Positions 25,501-40,500 of a stretch of DNA of 64,000 nt are shown here, piece by piece. Source of the DNA: Mimachlamys varia (Eukaryota; Mollusca; Bivalvia; Pectinida; Pectinidae). A program made the translations under genes and the position numbers. Each line of letters opens with the position of its first letter. The first letter of the stretch is position 1. Location of the stretch: assembly GCA_947623455.1 (NCBI GenBank), contig OX392534.1, positions 33,106,426 through 33,170,425 of the forward strand, written 5' to 3'. The notes beneath the pieces were generated by a model. That model was not told the origin of the DNA and did not search any database. It saw only the letters and a program-made list of their open reading frames with translations.

Positions 25501-28500
25501 AAAAGGTAAAGAAATATATTGAACTGCTTTGATTTGGCATTCACTGGAAAAAGGTAGTCATCCTACTTGAATTTGCCTTTGTCCAGTTGGCATTCCAGGG
25601 ATAATTCTGACTCTTAAAACCTATCAGGAGAGTTTGAGGGATTTAATGGGATCAGCAAAATATCTATGAGATTTTTTCTATATAAAGTAATACAATTTTG
25701 AGTTTTTAATGAGATTTTCGGGAAAAATATGGGTAAAATTCCCCAAATCCCGTCCCAAAGTGATCCACTGCATTCAAATTGTCTCACGTTTTCCTGGGGG
25801 CATAGCGATTCCTTAATCGCTTTTAATGCCTCCACCAGGAGTCAAACCCGGAACCTCAGGTTAGGAGGAGTCAAACCCGGAACCTCATGCTACTAGTCTT
25901 ACGCTCAACCGATCAAACTCAAAGAGAAGATCTCCCTAGCCAAGCGGTATATTACAGCTTGTATTTACCAGGGTTACATGTATTCTAGCGGTATATTACA
26001 GCTAGTATTTACCAGGGTTACATGTATTCTAGCGGTATATTACAGCTAGTATTTACCAGGGTTACATGTATTCTAGCGGTATATTACAGCTAGTATTTAC
26101 CAGGGTTACATGTATTCTAAGACAACTCTCACACTACTGTGAAAGAATTTTGTAATTCTTATCATCAATTGTCATTATGAATCGAGCTAAAAATTATGGT
26201 GAATTTGATCCACTTCCTTTCAGCAGCCCTCATCTGTTCTTGACACTAATGTAAAAGGACAAACAGACAGACATCACATGGGACTGTTGCTATATGTGAC
26301 ACTGTGAAGGGTAACATGTATGTAACATTACAGAGATTAAGAAATCAAAAAATAACCACAGAGAAAAACTAAGTCCAATTATTTGACAGTTAATTATCAT
26401 TTATAACGATTTGAATAATGCTTTAAAATATTGTTTGTATCCCGTTCTGATTGTAAAATTTCAATGCAGCAGATGTAAAATTTGTAACGAAGTATTGGAA
26501 GTTCCTTTTTCCAAAATGGCGATACCCTGTTGATTTGATAAAGGAAAGAAACCTGTATCTTGCAGATGTTTTATAACAGTAGATATATGTGTAAATCTTT
26601 CAACGATTCTAAATGCCCTAGATTTGCAACCTTGATCACTTTCATAATTATAACTCCTTTACCCCTGACGACACATTTGACTCTTCCATTTCAAAGGATA
26701 GAATAGTCCATTATGAAATTTCAGGTGTAAATGAGTTAACTGACTGACAAAACAGTACTAAGGTATATCAAATCTGAAGTTAAGGGGAGGTAGCTCTATA
26801 TAGGTTTGGTTTAGTTTATTGAGGAAAGCTGGAGTTCCCGGAGAAAAACCACCGACCTATGGTCAGTACCTGGCAACTGCCCCATATGGGTTTTGAACAC
26901 GCAACCCAGAGGTGGAGGGCTAGTGGCCATGGTAGAATGTCAGGACACTTTAACCACTTGGCCATCACAGTCCCACTAAATATAGGAATACACAGGAAAG
27001 TGAATAATTTTGATAGTTCTTACAATTGATTCATTTATGCATCTAGATAATGTTAGCATGGAAGAAACGTCTGACAGAATTTTAAAGATTTTAACGCCAA
27101 CAATGGCCAGCAGAGGTCATAGTAGGAAAAAAGGAATATTGCATAAGACATCAATCAGATCATAATTTGCTATGACAGCTGCAGTGGAACTGTCACTTAG
27201 TGTCAATCAAACTTCAGGAATGCTTATATATATCAAGAAAAATGTCCATAAACCACAACTGATCTTGCTCTGATATCCCATCCCTCAGATTGAATTACTT
27301 CCTTATTACTTGACCCTAAAGAAGAATTTTTATAATTACACATCAGCGCATTCGATTCTCTGATCTTTTTAATTGTGAAGTCAGAATTGAAAGAAATGTT
27401 TGAAGAATATGTTTGCGTGATGTACGTATAATGGGTTTTTAACTCGGTAAACAAAGCCCTCTCATGGATAACACTTTTTATTTTTACAAAATGTTTGTAC
27501 ATGCAAAAAGATGCATGCTTGAATATATTCAAGATAAACAACTGTAAAATATTTTTTTCTACTTTCTATACTGGTATCAAACGTAACTGAATTTCCTTTC
27601 AGTATATCCTAAGAAGGAATGTGCATTATATGATAAGCATCGCACACCAAGATTGCATGTGTTAGACAAGAGGTCAGGGGTTACTATGCTGAAGCAGTAA
27701 TCGCATAATCATAAGCTCTTTTGTTTTTTTCGAACCGAATCTGTTAAAAATAGCATGGCTGTGTTAATTCTCACGCTAACGAAGAAAGTCGGTGAAACTA
27801 CATATTGTATACAGGTAATTTGGTACGAAGTGCACGATTATGTTACATGACTTTCTCGGCTGTGGTCATTGGAGAAGAACAATGTTGGTAAAACTACATA
27901 GGTCAACTGGGAAGTTCACGGTTAGTTATGCAACTTGTTTTTCTCGGTTACGTAAGTATATAACTTGTCAAGGATAGGTCAGTAATATAACCTTTCTGCA
28001 TCTCCCTTACCGCTATAATTAACTTCCAAGAAAAATACCTTTCGTAACAATTTGTTCTGTTTTCATTGGCTACTGAGGATGAAAAGCCTCATAAAAACCC
28101 TACCTGTCAGTCAACACGTATTTAAATCGTTACGAATTAATAACCACCAACATTAGGTTTTGCAAATGAGTCGTTTTATAAGCGCATACCTTATTTAGTT
28201 AAGCAAGAAGCCATTTTACAAAATGAATGAGACGGTCCAATCACAGGTTTTATAATCGACAACACAGAAAAAAGAATCGTAAATTTTAGTAGGCCATGTG
28301 ACTCGTGTTGTAGTAAAACTTACATAACGTATGAATGCAGAGGCCCGCAGCCACATTAAAAAGAATAAGCTGTTTATCGATCGCTACGAAACATGGTTAT
28401 GCAATTGTTTTAACGTACTATTTCATCTGTTTGAGACAACGAAAGCAGACAATACCCCGATAGTCAAGAAATATTTCACATGTTCATGTAAGCTATTAAG

Positions 28501-31500
28501 GATGTAGAAAAATCGATCATTAAAACCTAAAGTGACATGAAACGAAGAAATTTTAAGACAAAAGCAAATACTTACATGTGTTAAACATGCATGTCAATTT
28601 AAAATTTCAAGCAATGGTTTAGAAAGGTTTTTTGTGAGAGTTGAGAAATGAATTAGAAACCCCATTATTTTACATCTTATAATAAAAATATTTCATCTGA
28701 ATTTAAAAAGCTCCAAACAGTTGATTACCACCTGTATATCATAACAACTGGCTGATACTAAACAACACCTGTATGTTGTCTTGGTTAACCAACAACAAAA
28801 TCACAAAATTGACATATAGCATTTAATATTATATTCTCAATTGCAATAAACTTAAACTATACACTTTTAGGATATGAAACAAAAAGGCATATCGTAATTC
28901 ATACAGAACCTTTCTGAAATTCTAACACTATAGATTTAATTGACAACTTTATGGTTGGATGATAAATTCTCACTTGAGTGTCTGAAGTTAAAACTCCCAT
29001 GTTTTAGGGTCAGCGACTCTCCGGTTTTAGGAGGTAAAGAAAGCCCTTTAATTATCCTCTATATACTTACGGATAGTTCATGAACTGGCAGTAGTCGTTT
29101 GTGAGTTCAGCCAAATAGGCCAGATGACGAAGCGGATTTTCCCACACAAGATCTCGGAACCAAAAATCTTCCATTTCACTAAAAGTATCACTCTCAAACA
29201 TTTGCTCTATGTGTTCAGCTAATTTTAATACAGTACAGAATATTGAAAAATATTGGTGGTCAAGATATTGAAAAATATTGGTGGTCAAAGAAAGTCTAAG
29301 ATTATTTTTTGAACATAAGCTGCGAATGCAAACTCAGCGAAATGGATGAATGATTCAATTAATATCACACAAAATATGTGTGTAATTTAAAATGCAAGTT
29401 TGCCACAAGTGAAGACAAAATATCAGTAAACAAACTTACTATTAACTTGTTAACACTTTGTTCCAAAATTTGAAAATAGTTTTGAAATACATCATAGCAG
29501 TACAACTACTGATAAGAAAAATAAAAATAAAATGCTTTAAGTCCTAAAAATCACCAAATAAAAAAAAAACATTTCAGTATTTCCATATCGACTAACATCC
29601 TTTACAAAATGTCCAGAAAAGTTTGTATTCCAAAAGAAAACAAATGCCAATCGAGATGTTTGAATACAATTTTGTAAATCAGTCGAATTGCAACATCCTC
29701 CGAAAAATTTTAGTATTGTCAACTATAATACAAGTCCTCAAAATTTTAGTTCTAAATTTGCATTTTATGGCACTTGATTATCCTGAATGAATATTCTGCT
29801 ACAGTTCTGTCCATGCAATTAAAATTGAAGCGGGCACAATGCTTCATTAACGCTTCTTTGTTTCGGAAGTGAAATTTCTGCAATATTCCCTGGAGTAACT
29901 GATAAAGGTAATACTGTATATTGCTTTCCAGAACTTTCACACACATATACCCGACTTAAGGATATAAATCAAAAGTGAAGCCATTCAAACAATACATAGG
30001 ATATATATACAGTATATATTAGCTACCCCCCATAAGATCCTCATTTTACTCCACCTCCATATAAGGAATTTCATTCACCACTCAGGGACGCAGTACACAC
30101 TCTCCTAAAAAAGGGGGTTTCTCTTTACGATTTCTGCTTTTCCTGCCTATTGTTATTTAAATAAGAATTTTTATTTCCACTTGTTAACAAATCAGATTTG
30201 TCATTCTTCCGACCCATCCCACTGCCTAGCATGGTAGGCAAAACAACAGTATACTATGGTTGATCTATAGGCGTGATGTATTAAAAATCAGCTGGGAAAA
30301 TGTACTTTTACGCTTGAAAAAAGCTGGATAGTAGCATAGAATATATGCACACTTCATAAGCAAGTAAGTACTTCACACAGAAAAAACGAATTTGGTTCTG
30401 ATTTGCAAGTTGAAAAATAACCAGTCTGTCGTGTATAGGCATTTACTGATGAACACTAAAATCTTTAAAAACAAAACTGCTTGGAATGCAAAAATAAGCT
30501 ATGATCTTTGTTTTGTTAACTTTCCAAAAATGTATACATGTACACTTAATAAAAAAGAACAAATAATTCTTTTGAAATGTACACATAATTCTGTATAAGC
30601 AATATTACTGCGATTTCATTGATATATTTTATAGAAAACATGTGTTGCATAAGTTCCTGGCAAGAGGCCCATGGGGTCTGTATTATTCAACAGTGCTTTA
30701 AATAGTGTGTCTAAAGTAAATTTGAAAGTTGAAATCAGTTATGGAAGACAATGAGGTGGATTCATTTGTTCTACTAGAATAGGAGAAGAGTTTTGAATAT
30801 AGGTTTACCACTCACTCTTAGACATGCTAGTTCACTGTGCTTCATTTTCACCATTAATTTGTAGATTGCCATGCCTTTTCATTGACCATAGTACTAAGCT
30901 GTATTACAAATTTTCATTCCAACCCTTTATTCAATTTTTAAGAAAATATAAGTCTCTGCAATAATTATTAACTTAGTTACCTTCAATTCAGGTAAAAAAT
31001 CATATTATCTGAATTAACTGAAAATACTTCATGATTGTAATTGAAACTATCGTCAAGATTTTACTGTCAACCATGTGATATTAGATCCATGTCAAAGTAA
31101 ATCTATTTGTGTAACTACCATGGAGCCCATTCATGAAATTTTCCTTTTAAACGTCAAACAATGTAAACTAGAAGATCACTTACACTTAAAGATTATACAG
31201 GCCATTTTAGCTACTGGCAAGGTATATGATTTTAAGGATGTTGCAGATTTTAACAGATTTAATTGACAGGTGCCACAAAATAAATCAGGGCCAAGGTCAT
31301 TCATTAAAACAAAATACTTAAAAAATACTCCGGGCCTAATGTGATATGGTATATTTAAAAAGTACTATACACATATATATAAATACTAGAAATGTCTACA
31401 AGACATAAAATTAATGCCCCCTTCCCCCATATGAAATTAGCTCTTCATCCTTATTACGTATGCGAAGTTTGATGACAATTGGATCAGTAGTTATTTAAAT

Positions 31501-34500
31501 AAGCTGGTTACATTACCATGGGACGCGACGTGATGGGACAGACATGGGTAACACTACATGAACCCCCCCCCCCCCCCCCATTTCACGGCGGGGGCATAAT
31601 AAAACCGAAATATTTACATGGCAACTGAAAATCCATATTATAATCGCTATCATTTGCCTTGTGGCTCCTTTTCGATGCATTGATAAATGCAATTGTCTAA
31701 AGAGAGCCACAAGGCTTGAAAACGTTAGCGATTATGATATGAATTTTCAGTCGCCATGTTGATATTTCGTTGTTATATTTATATAACACAAAACGTTTCT
31801 CTTAACTTTAAGTTAAATTTTCCCACTTTAATAAATGTCTGAACAAATCAGTTCATATTGTGCATATTATTTTGTTTCAACACATGACTGAATTTATGTT
31901 CATGTATCATAAATTCATACAGCTGTATGAAATCATTATACTCGTATAAAATAATACTCTTATCGTTTTTTGAGCTTGTTTTACATATTAAATTATCTGC
32001 CATAAACCCTTACCGTCAGTTTTGTCAATGGAAATATTTAAAAGATAGTAAAACACTTAACATTTACTAGAAATTAAAGCTAAATGTGCATTTTCTAGTT
32101 TTTATTGTGCATCTTTCATTTTGCGAAAGCAACATTCATAAAACCTTCCTACCATTTATTCTGATTGCGCTATTTCAGCTGTGTGGTCTCAAATGTTACG
32201 TTTTATCCTGTTCTGGGTTTAAGTGTGATACTATGACATTAACAGGAGGTTTGGGGACGGATGATGGTTTCACCAATAATAAAGGAAAATATTGTGTGTT
32301 TGTTCTTCTGGAATTTTATGTAGACATATACATTCTTGAGGCAGACGGTCACTAACACTGTAGCAGATACAGGGCGGGAGTGGGGGAATTCAGTAAAATC
32401 TCATGAAAACTATCCTGGGGCAGACGGTCACTAACACAAACCGTAGCAGATACAGGGCGGGAGCGGGTGAATTCAGTAAAATCTCATGAAAACCACACTC
32501 GAAAAGGCAGAAGAACATGTTGAATCTTCATGATCACAAGACAGTACATTATATGCTAATGAAAATCTGCTAAGACAGTACATTATATGCTAATGAAAAT
32601 CTGCTTATCATAAAACTGCAAAACATATTTAAAGGTTTCTGGTATATTTCATATACCAATATACCATATTAAGGAGAAACTTTGCTATAGGTAGTAAAAA
32701 TACTCCAATGGTTTTGGATGTTTTAATATTTTAAAAATAAAAATCTAATATCCTTGCTACTAAATCGAAAGAAACAAAACTTTCACTATCAATTGTAATT
32801 TGCCTGATGATAAGCAGCATACAAATGTACATAATTAGATTATTATAGCATATCTGCTAAATATGTATGAACTGGTCTTGTATAGATCGATCTATAGTAT
32901 AAGGGGTTTGAAGAAAATATAACTCCAATGCTTTTAACAGTCCGAATGAAAACTACTGGTGTATAAATTTGCTAATAAATCATCACTTACATGTACAGTA
33001 TCTTAAAAAACATTTTCAATTATGTTTCCCAGATCATAGAAAAATTTAACCGACAACACATCATGATTTCACTTATAATTCATATCCGGTTATATAACTT
33101 CATTCATTACATAATTTAAACATAGTTGCACAATTTTATTTTAACATGATCAAGCCTAATTTCAACTTAAAAAGTGGATATACTGGCTCATAAGGAAGTT
33201 CTTTTATAAAACTTTTATTGTATAATCGAGATTAGGATGTTGAGATAGTCACACAATAATTCTAGGACACCCAGGATGAGAAAATTATTTGATCCACAGA
33301 ACAAATATACTAGTCATTAATTTTCTATGTACAATTTTTTAAAGGAAATTTGCACACATTTACTGTCAATAAACACCATAAGGAGATAATTTGTACTCCT
33401 GGACACATGCGTAAATAGAATTTGTCTCATTCAGAGTCAGAAACCTTAAATTTGTATCTTTATATAGAACTTTTTTTACAAAAGAAATTCAATCAAAAGT
33501 CCTCTTGACTACATGTCATTTTTAACTAAACTTTATCTGTATATGTATGTATTATATATCACATAGGTCATATACATACATGTATATTTGCCCAAAATCA
33601 AGCCAAAATACAAATGGAATGTAAACATATTGAGTCTGTTCAAGAACTGCTGCAGTACCAGTCATGATAATATCTTGTGTGCTATAAATTACGAAAACTG
33701 CAGTCCCAGGTAATTTCAACCTGTAACAATTTTTTTAAATGGATGGGATACCCAGGGAATTGGTGAAAGAGTGAAGAAATATTGTAGAAATTATGATCCT
33801 GGTGTTATAAAAATGCATCAATATTTCCCGTTTTGCATTTTCTGATAGACATTGTACAGTACATGTACTACATGTTAACAGCAGTCCAAAATTACAGGTT
33901 TCAGGTTTCTTGAAAATTCATGTTAGTTTTAATTTCATGAAAGATCAATCAAACTGAAGAGCAGGCCCTGGTTTCATCAACGTTCCTTAACTTAAGGAAA
34001 TTCCTTAACTTAAAAATCTCCATAGGAAAGCATTACAGAATATAAGGAAAGTTGTTTAACTAAGGATTTTCTCCTTAAATTCTGTAATGCTTTCTGATGG
34101 AGATTTTTAAGTTAAGGAATTTCCGTAAGTTAAGGAACGTTGATGAAACCGGGGCCTGATTCAGCCATTTGGAAAAACTAGTTTTCACTATTTTCAAATT
34201 TTCAAGTGATTTTCACGACTGACATTTATTAAATACATTGTTGCTGGTTCAAAAATCACAACACTTAAAACGAACCTTTTATGATGCACAACCCAAAGAG
34301 ATTTCAAAACATGTCTTATGCAAATAAAATATATATACATAATTCATGTTGCATTTTGAAACCACAAAATTTAAATATAAATTATAATATCCAACAGCAG
34401 ATTTCGGAGGCAATACATTTTTGTACCTGCAGCACGTTATTTTCTGCATGTATGATGTACTGTACAAATATCTTTTTTATTTTTATTTTAATAACCTTGC

Positions 34501-37500
34501 TAATATGTTGAGAATTTAAAATTACGGCCATAACAATTTTAAGATAAATGCAACAGGTAAAATCACTTTCTCTGTTATTCCGATCATGAACAAAGTGTAG
34601 ACATTATAATATTATAATTACATTTCAACGAAAAATCTACGATTAAAAACTCTATACATGAAAAACTAATGTACAAGATTCAATGCATTACATTAAATCA
34701 AGTCTTTATTTAATTAATTACTAATAATCATATATCACTTTGGCAGAGTACACTAGTACTGAGTCCCATTTAATATATAAACAAGTATCAGATAGTTTGA
34801 TTGGCTAAAATGTTCAGTTTTTAAGTGAGAAATATTTATAATTGCATGAATTTCACAGATATATCTATTTAATTCTCATTTCTGAATTTCTACAAAACTG
34901 ACATGATTTGAAATTTTAAAAAAGTTCTGCCGATGCATGTGCAGCACTTTTTATATGTAGCGTCAGAATCCATAGAAGCCCTGCATCTGATGAATACCTG
35001 AACAATCACACTATATCATTTAATGTTAAACAGCAAATTAGAAGACATTATCTAGTTTCATTACATATTTTAGAGAAAACTTCATGCTGACTACATGAAA
35101 TTCTTTTAACAGCTTCATTTACGCCCAATTTGTACATTTTGGGGAAATTTTGTTTGGAAAAAAATTGCATAGAGTAATGAAACATTATTTGAAATTGTTC
35201 CGTTTTATTTTTAGGGAACAAAACCCCCAAATTGTAAAACCCACATATGAACACCCTGAACAAAGAGGCGAATTGAAACTTTTTGATTTATTTCCAATTT
35301 CCTAAAGAAGAAAAGATTACAAGGCAAACACTGGTACTAGAGGACAGCATTATACTTCCTATCATTCAGTTCCTTGCTTGCGAACAATCGGTATGCAAAT
35401 TTTCAACTCGGCAGCTCATATTATAAGCCAATTGACTTACGCAGGAGGAGCTTCTTGAACTTGCGTAACTTATTGACTTACTTACCTTGCAAAGTCGTTT
35501 AATGTCCTGAAAAGCATCCATGAGGTTGCTGTTTCAAGTCTTTTTTATTGTAATTAGTTTCAGAATTTTCTATAACTCCAGTAACACTAATCGACTTGGA
35601 AACAAATCAACCTTGGTGAACGTATGTACATGTACATGAAGATACAGCAATGTGTATTGACCTGTAATGTTCACGGGTCAACGATTTCACCATAACATTA
35701 TATACCTTCACCTATTTTTTTCAGCTTAAGTGACCTTCATTTCAGGGCCCTGCATTGACAAGATTTATTAGAAGGTTCACCCAGTTCTGGTACATTAACT
35801 TTCAGAAAATTCAACCAGCTCGTAGTTTTCAAATAAAGACAACATTAATTCCGGTTCATTGATCTGGGGCATTTGTTATATAACTGCCGATTGCAGAAGT
35901 ATTTGTCAGCTTAATTCACATAAAAATGCATTTTTATTGCTTGAAAAGACAAACTAACATAAACATGATGAAATATTAGAGGAAGTTCAAGACCACCGTA
36001 AGAGAAACATGAAACAAGATTTTGACACATAAAAGAATTTTTTCGAGAAAGTCAAGCAGAACCTACATGGGTAATTTCCTACAAATGGCTTTGTAAGCTG
36101 TTGCAACTTGTCTAGACTCGGTAACTGCGTGGTGTCGCGGTATAACAAAAAGAATTATAAAGTGTTATCTAAGGTAAAATATCACTATACAAATTGCCCA
36201 TGGTAGAGTAGCCCTTGACATTTATCTTAACATAATCAGCTCAAAAGATGGTGGTTTTGTTTGGTACAAATGTACTTGTAACCAGAATCCAGCTTTCTTT
36301 GTGGTATTTTATCAGACAACTGGACAATTTAGTAACAAAAAGATGGGAAAGTTTCCGTAATTGGCTTGCAAAACTTGTTACACAGTGAGAAAAACAAGAG
36401 GCCCAGAGGGCCTCTTTTATACTCACTTGATAACAATTTTATCAGATCCATAATTAATGGAAAGGACAAATCTGCTCATTCCTTTACAAGATTTTAAAGA
36501 ATTTACTATATTTCCCCCTCGGGTCCCTGTAGGGTCAGAAACTTTCATCAATTCATGTAAATTATCAAAGAACTACTTGTTACATAGCTAGATCAGTTGG
36601 AATTCTAGCCCGAGTTTCCTCTGGCTCTGCCACCAGACTTGGACATTTTGACAAATAGATATCTCTATCTAGTTTCTTATTTCTCTGGCCCTGCCACCAG
36701 ACTTTGGACATTTTGACAGATAGATATCTCTATCTAGTTCCCTCTCCCTCTGGCCCTGCCACCAGACTTGGACATTTTGACAGATAGATATCTCTATCTA
36801 GTTTCCTCTTGCCCTGCCACCAGACTTGGACATTTTGACAGATAGATATCTCTATCTAGTTTCCTATTTCTCTGGCCCTGCCACCAGACTTTGGACATTT
36901 TGACAAATAGATATCTCTATCTAGTTTCCTATTTCTCTGGCCCTGCCACCAGACTTTGGACATTTTGACAAATAGATATCTCTATCTAGTTTCCTATTTC
37001 TCTTGCCCTGCCACCAGACTTTGGACATTTTGACAAATAGATATCTCTATCTAGTTTCCTATTTCTCTGGCCCTGCCACCAGACTTGGACATTTTGACAG
37101 ATAGATATCTCTATCTAGTTTCCTCTTGCCCTGCCACCAGACTTGGACATTTTGACAGATAGATATCTCTATCTAGTTTCCTCTGCCTCTGGCCCTGCCA
37201 CCAGACTTCGACATTTTGACAGATATATATCTCTATCTAGTTTCCTATTTCACTTGCCCTGCCACCAGACTTGGACATTTCGACAACTAGATATCTCTAT
37301 CAAGTTTCCTATTTCACTGGCCCTGCCACCAGATTTAGACAATTTGACAGATATATATGTCTATCTAGTTTCCTCTTCCTCTGGCCCTGCCACCAGACTT
37401 TTGACAGATAAATATCTCTATCTAGTTTCCTTTCCCTCTGGCCAGCCACAAGACTTGGACATTTCGACAACTAGATATCTCTATCTAGTTTCCTATTTCA

Positions 37501-40500
37501 CTGGCCCTGCCACCAGACTTTGACATTTTGACAGATAGAATATCTCTATCTAGTTTCCTCTCCCTCTGGCCCTGCCACCAGACTTTTGACACATAAATAT
37601 CTCTATCTAGTTCCCTCTCCCTCTGGCCCTGCCACCAGACTTTGGACATTTTGACAGATAGATATCTTTATCTAGTTTCCTCTGCCTCTGGCCTGCCACC
37701 AGACTTTGGACATTTTGACAGACAGATATCTCTATCAAGTTTCCTATTTCACTGGCCCTGCCACCAGATTTAGACATTTTGACAGATAGATATCTCTATC
37801 TAGTTTCCTCTCCCTCTGGCCCTGCCACCAGACTTTGGTGCCTCTATCTGCCCAAATGTTCATGGCTGGTGTGAGGGCCTTAATTATAATTTGCTATAAT
37901 TTATTTAGCTGATCAACTAAACAAAGCCACACTCAAACAAATCAAACAATTGTTAGAAGATAACACACAGAGAATCTTATGACATGCCGCATTAAACCTT
38001 GTTAATTGGCTTCAAAACAAAAACAGCCAGAGACCTTAATTTAGCTAGCTCAAACATTGAATTATTTTGGTAAATACTGCAGTATTTGCCTTAATACTGT
38101 GGTATACTATTGTACTTTTTATTTTGTGGCATCCTATAAAGCTCTAATAAATGATCACAGTAATATAACTAACACTAAAACAGCAATAACTGGCCATATA
38201 CAACTATTTAAGGATTAACTTTCTATTTTGTTTAGGCTATCGGGGAATAACTACAATGGAACACGGGTAAATTCAATAACCGGCAGCCGGTTATGTATAA
38301 TTTACCCGTTTTCTATTGTAGTTATCCCCCAATAATCTAACAAAATAGAAAGTTTATCCTTATATTTACAGTATCTTTCTGTGAAATGTTCGTAACTATT
38401 TTGTTCATTATAGTCCCATCTTCGGGCACAAATTTCATTTCAAAACCAATAAACATGAGAATGGTTCAATAAATGTAACAGCATGAGATTTGTAAAATTG
38501 TTTTTCAAACTGGAGGATGTGAATAGCTCGAGATCTGCCCACATGTATTGTTGTTGACGTCATAGAAATTTGGCCCATGTTTGACTACAGTTATGAGGTG
38601 ATAATGATAGTCAGTGGAACAATGGTTATCGAGTGAGTGTCAGTGTATAGACTGTAAATATTAAAGCATACATGGTCATGACACCTAGTCCACTCTGCCA
38701 CCACAGCCCTTGCATCAACTTTGATTAACCCTGAGCAGTTAAATGACAAAATTCTACATTAAATCAAGATAATACAAAATCTATTGCAGCTAGTGTACAA
38801 AATTCATGAATAACTAGAATCTAATGGCGCATAATGATCCTTAAAAAACATTTCATGATGACATTATAAAGCTCAATAGATCTACTTCAATTTTTTTTTT
38901 TTACGTGACAATGAAAAATGTTATTTCAATTGCACTTTGTCAGCAAAACTGTACACAATTGAAGTAAAACTGGCCAAATGACAAATTCAAAATGGTTTTA
39001 AGGTGAGTAATACCTTGTAAATGAATATATAACCAACTGAAATAGAAGTCACGTGCTTTTTCTATATCCTACATACATACATACACACTCAGAAACAAAA
39101 AACATACGGAAACTTTTTAGGTGTGATGACGCGTGTTGTTTTAGTGAAGAGTTTGGAAAGTATATATAGACGTACCAAGTGTTTAGGAAATTCAGGTCAT
39201 GGCATGGTATATCTCCGCATCTTATACGGAAAAAAACCTTACATCTGATTGGGGGAAGAGTATGGATAGTGAGTAAGCCGTCTATAACATAAGGACAGAC
39301 TTCCTGCTCAAGTTGTTTGGGGACATCAACAGCTGTTATTGTTTGTAATAATGATGATACATTGCATGTCCAAATATGGGCATACAATCACCTAGGGGTA
39401 TTGGTGTGTCAATATGAGGTTAAATTACTCAAGTTCGCCACTGATGGTCAAATATACATGCATAGCCATTATTTATCATTATGTGATGAATTTATTTTCA
39501 AAATATAAGATTTTTTTTTTAATTATTTCACCAATGAAATCTCATCTAGTTGAAAGAAAATGTTTTGCCAGTCTGATATCGAGAAATATTGGCAGTTCAC
39601 TTTAATTTTAGTACCATTTAATTGATATGAATGAAAACAGTTTCCGATGTTAAAAATAATCAAGGTCATTTTTCATGACACAAATTGAATTTGTATTACT
39701 GTATCGTGATTGGCTCATGATTGGTTATAATCAAAACTTCATCGGTTTTTCCTTTCTAATTCCAATTATCAATAAGTTGGGACCGCAGATGGGACTTGGA
39801 TCAGAAAACGATAGGATGATAGTTATAAAATAAAGGCAATGTGTGTTTAACTTGTTCATCCCTGGAATTTCACAATGAACCAATCCATTCTTTGAATATG
39901 AAGAGTTCAAATGTGTTTTCAAGGGCAAATTAATTCATACATCAAGTATGGTTGTTCATACGACACACATATAGAGTGACCCCGTTCGTTATCACACAGG
40001 TATATAGGTTTTAGGTCAGGTAAGTATGTCAGTCTACCCAAATCTACTTGGTATGGAGTTCACAACAAACTACAAAAAAATGTAGGACAAAATTTTTCCT
40101 CTCAGTCATTATCAAGTTCAATTGTCATCCCCATCTTTTCGGCTGCCTGATTTTCTTTAATATTATACAACAAATACTAGACTGTATGTGGTCTACTTAT
40201 TACATATCATTCTTGTTCAATGAGATTCTTGTCGTTTTGCTTAAGATAACATGAAGGCCTCCATGCGTCCAGGGCTCTCGCTGGGCTGTATTTGGGGCCG
40301 AAATTCAGCCCCATTCCCAATCTAAAATAGTATGTTTTTTTCACAATCGCTCAAGCTGATTTTCACAATTGCCTCCGTGTTAAGTTACAGAATGCTATTA
40401 ACAAATTTAGAGCATTAAGAGACAGGGCTTTGGACTTCTGAAACAACAATAAACATCTTTGAATCTATTAGAGAAGAAATTTTTAGTTCTTTTCTTATAT

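Noticed and set aside
35486..35521. [12 protein letters not shown] reading from the first ATG as a MITF N-terminus
   Set aside because: It ends in phase 0 and cannot join exon 2 (one leading base) in frame; only the second ATG fits.
37143..37523. 126-codon frame
   Set aside because: Runs through the 65-bp minisatellite; repetitive translation and no family match.
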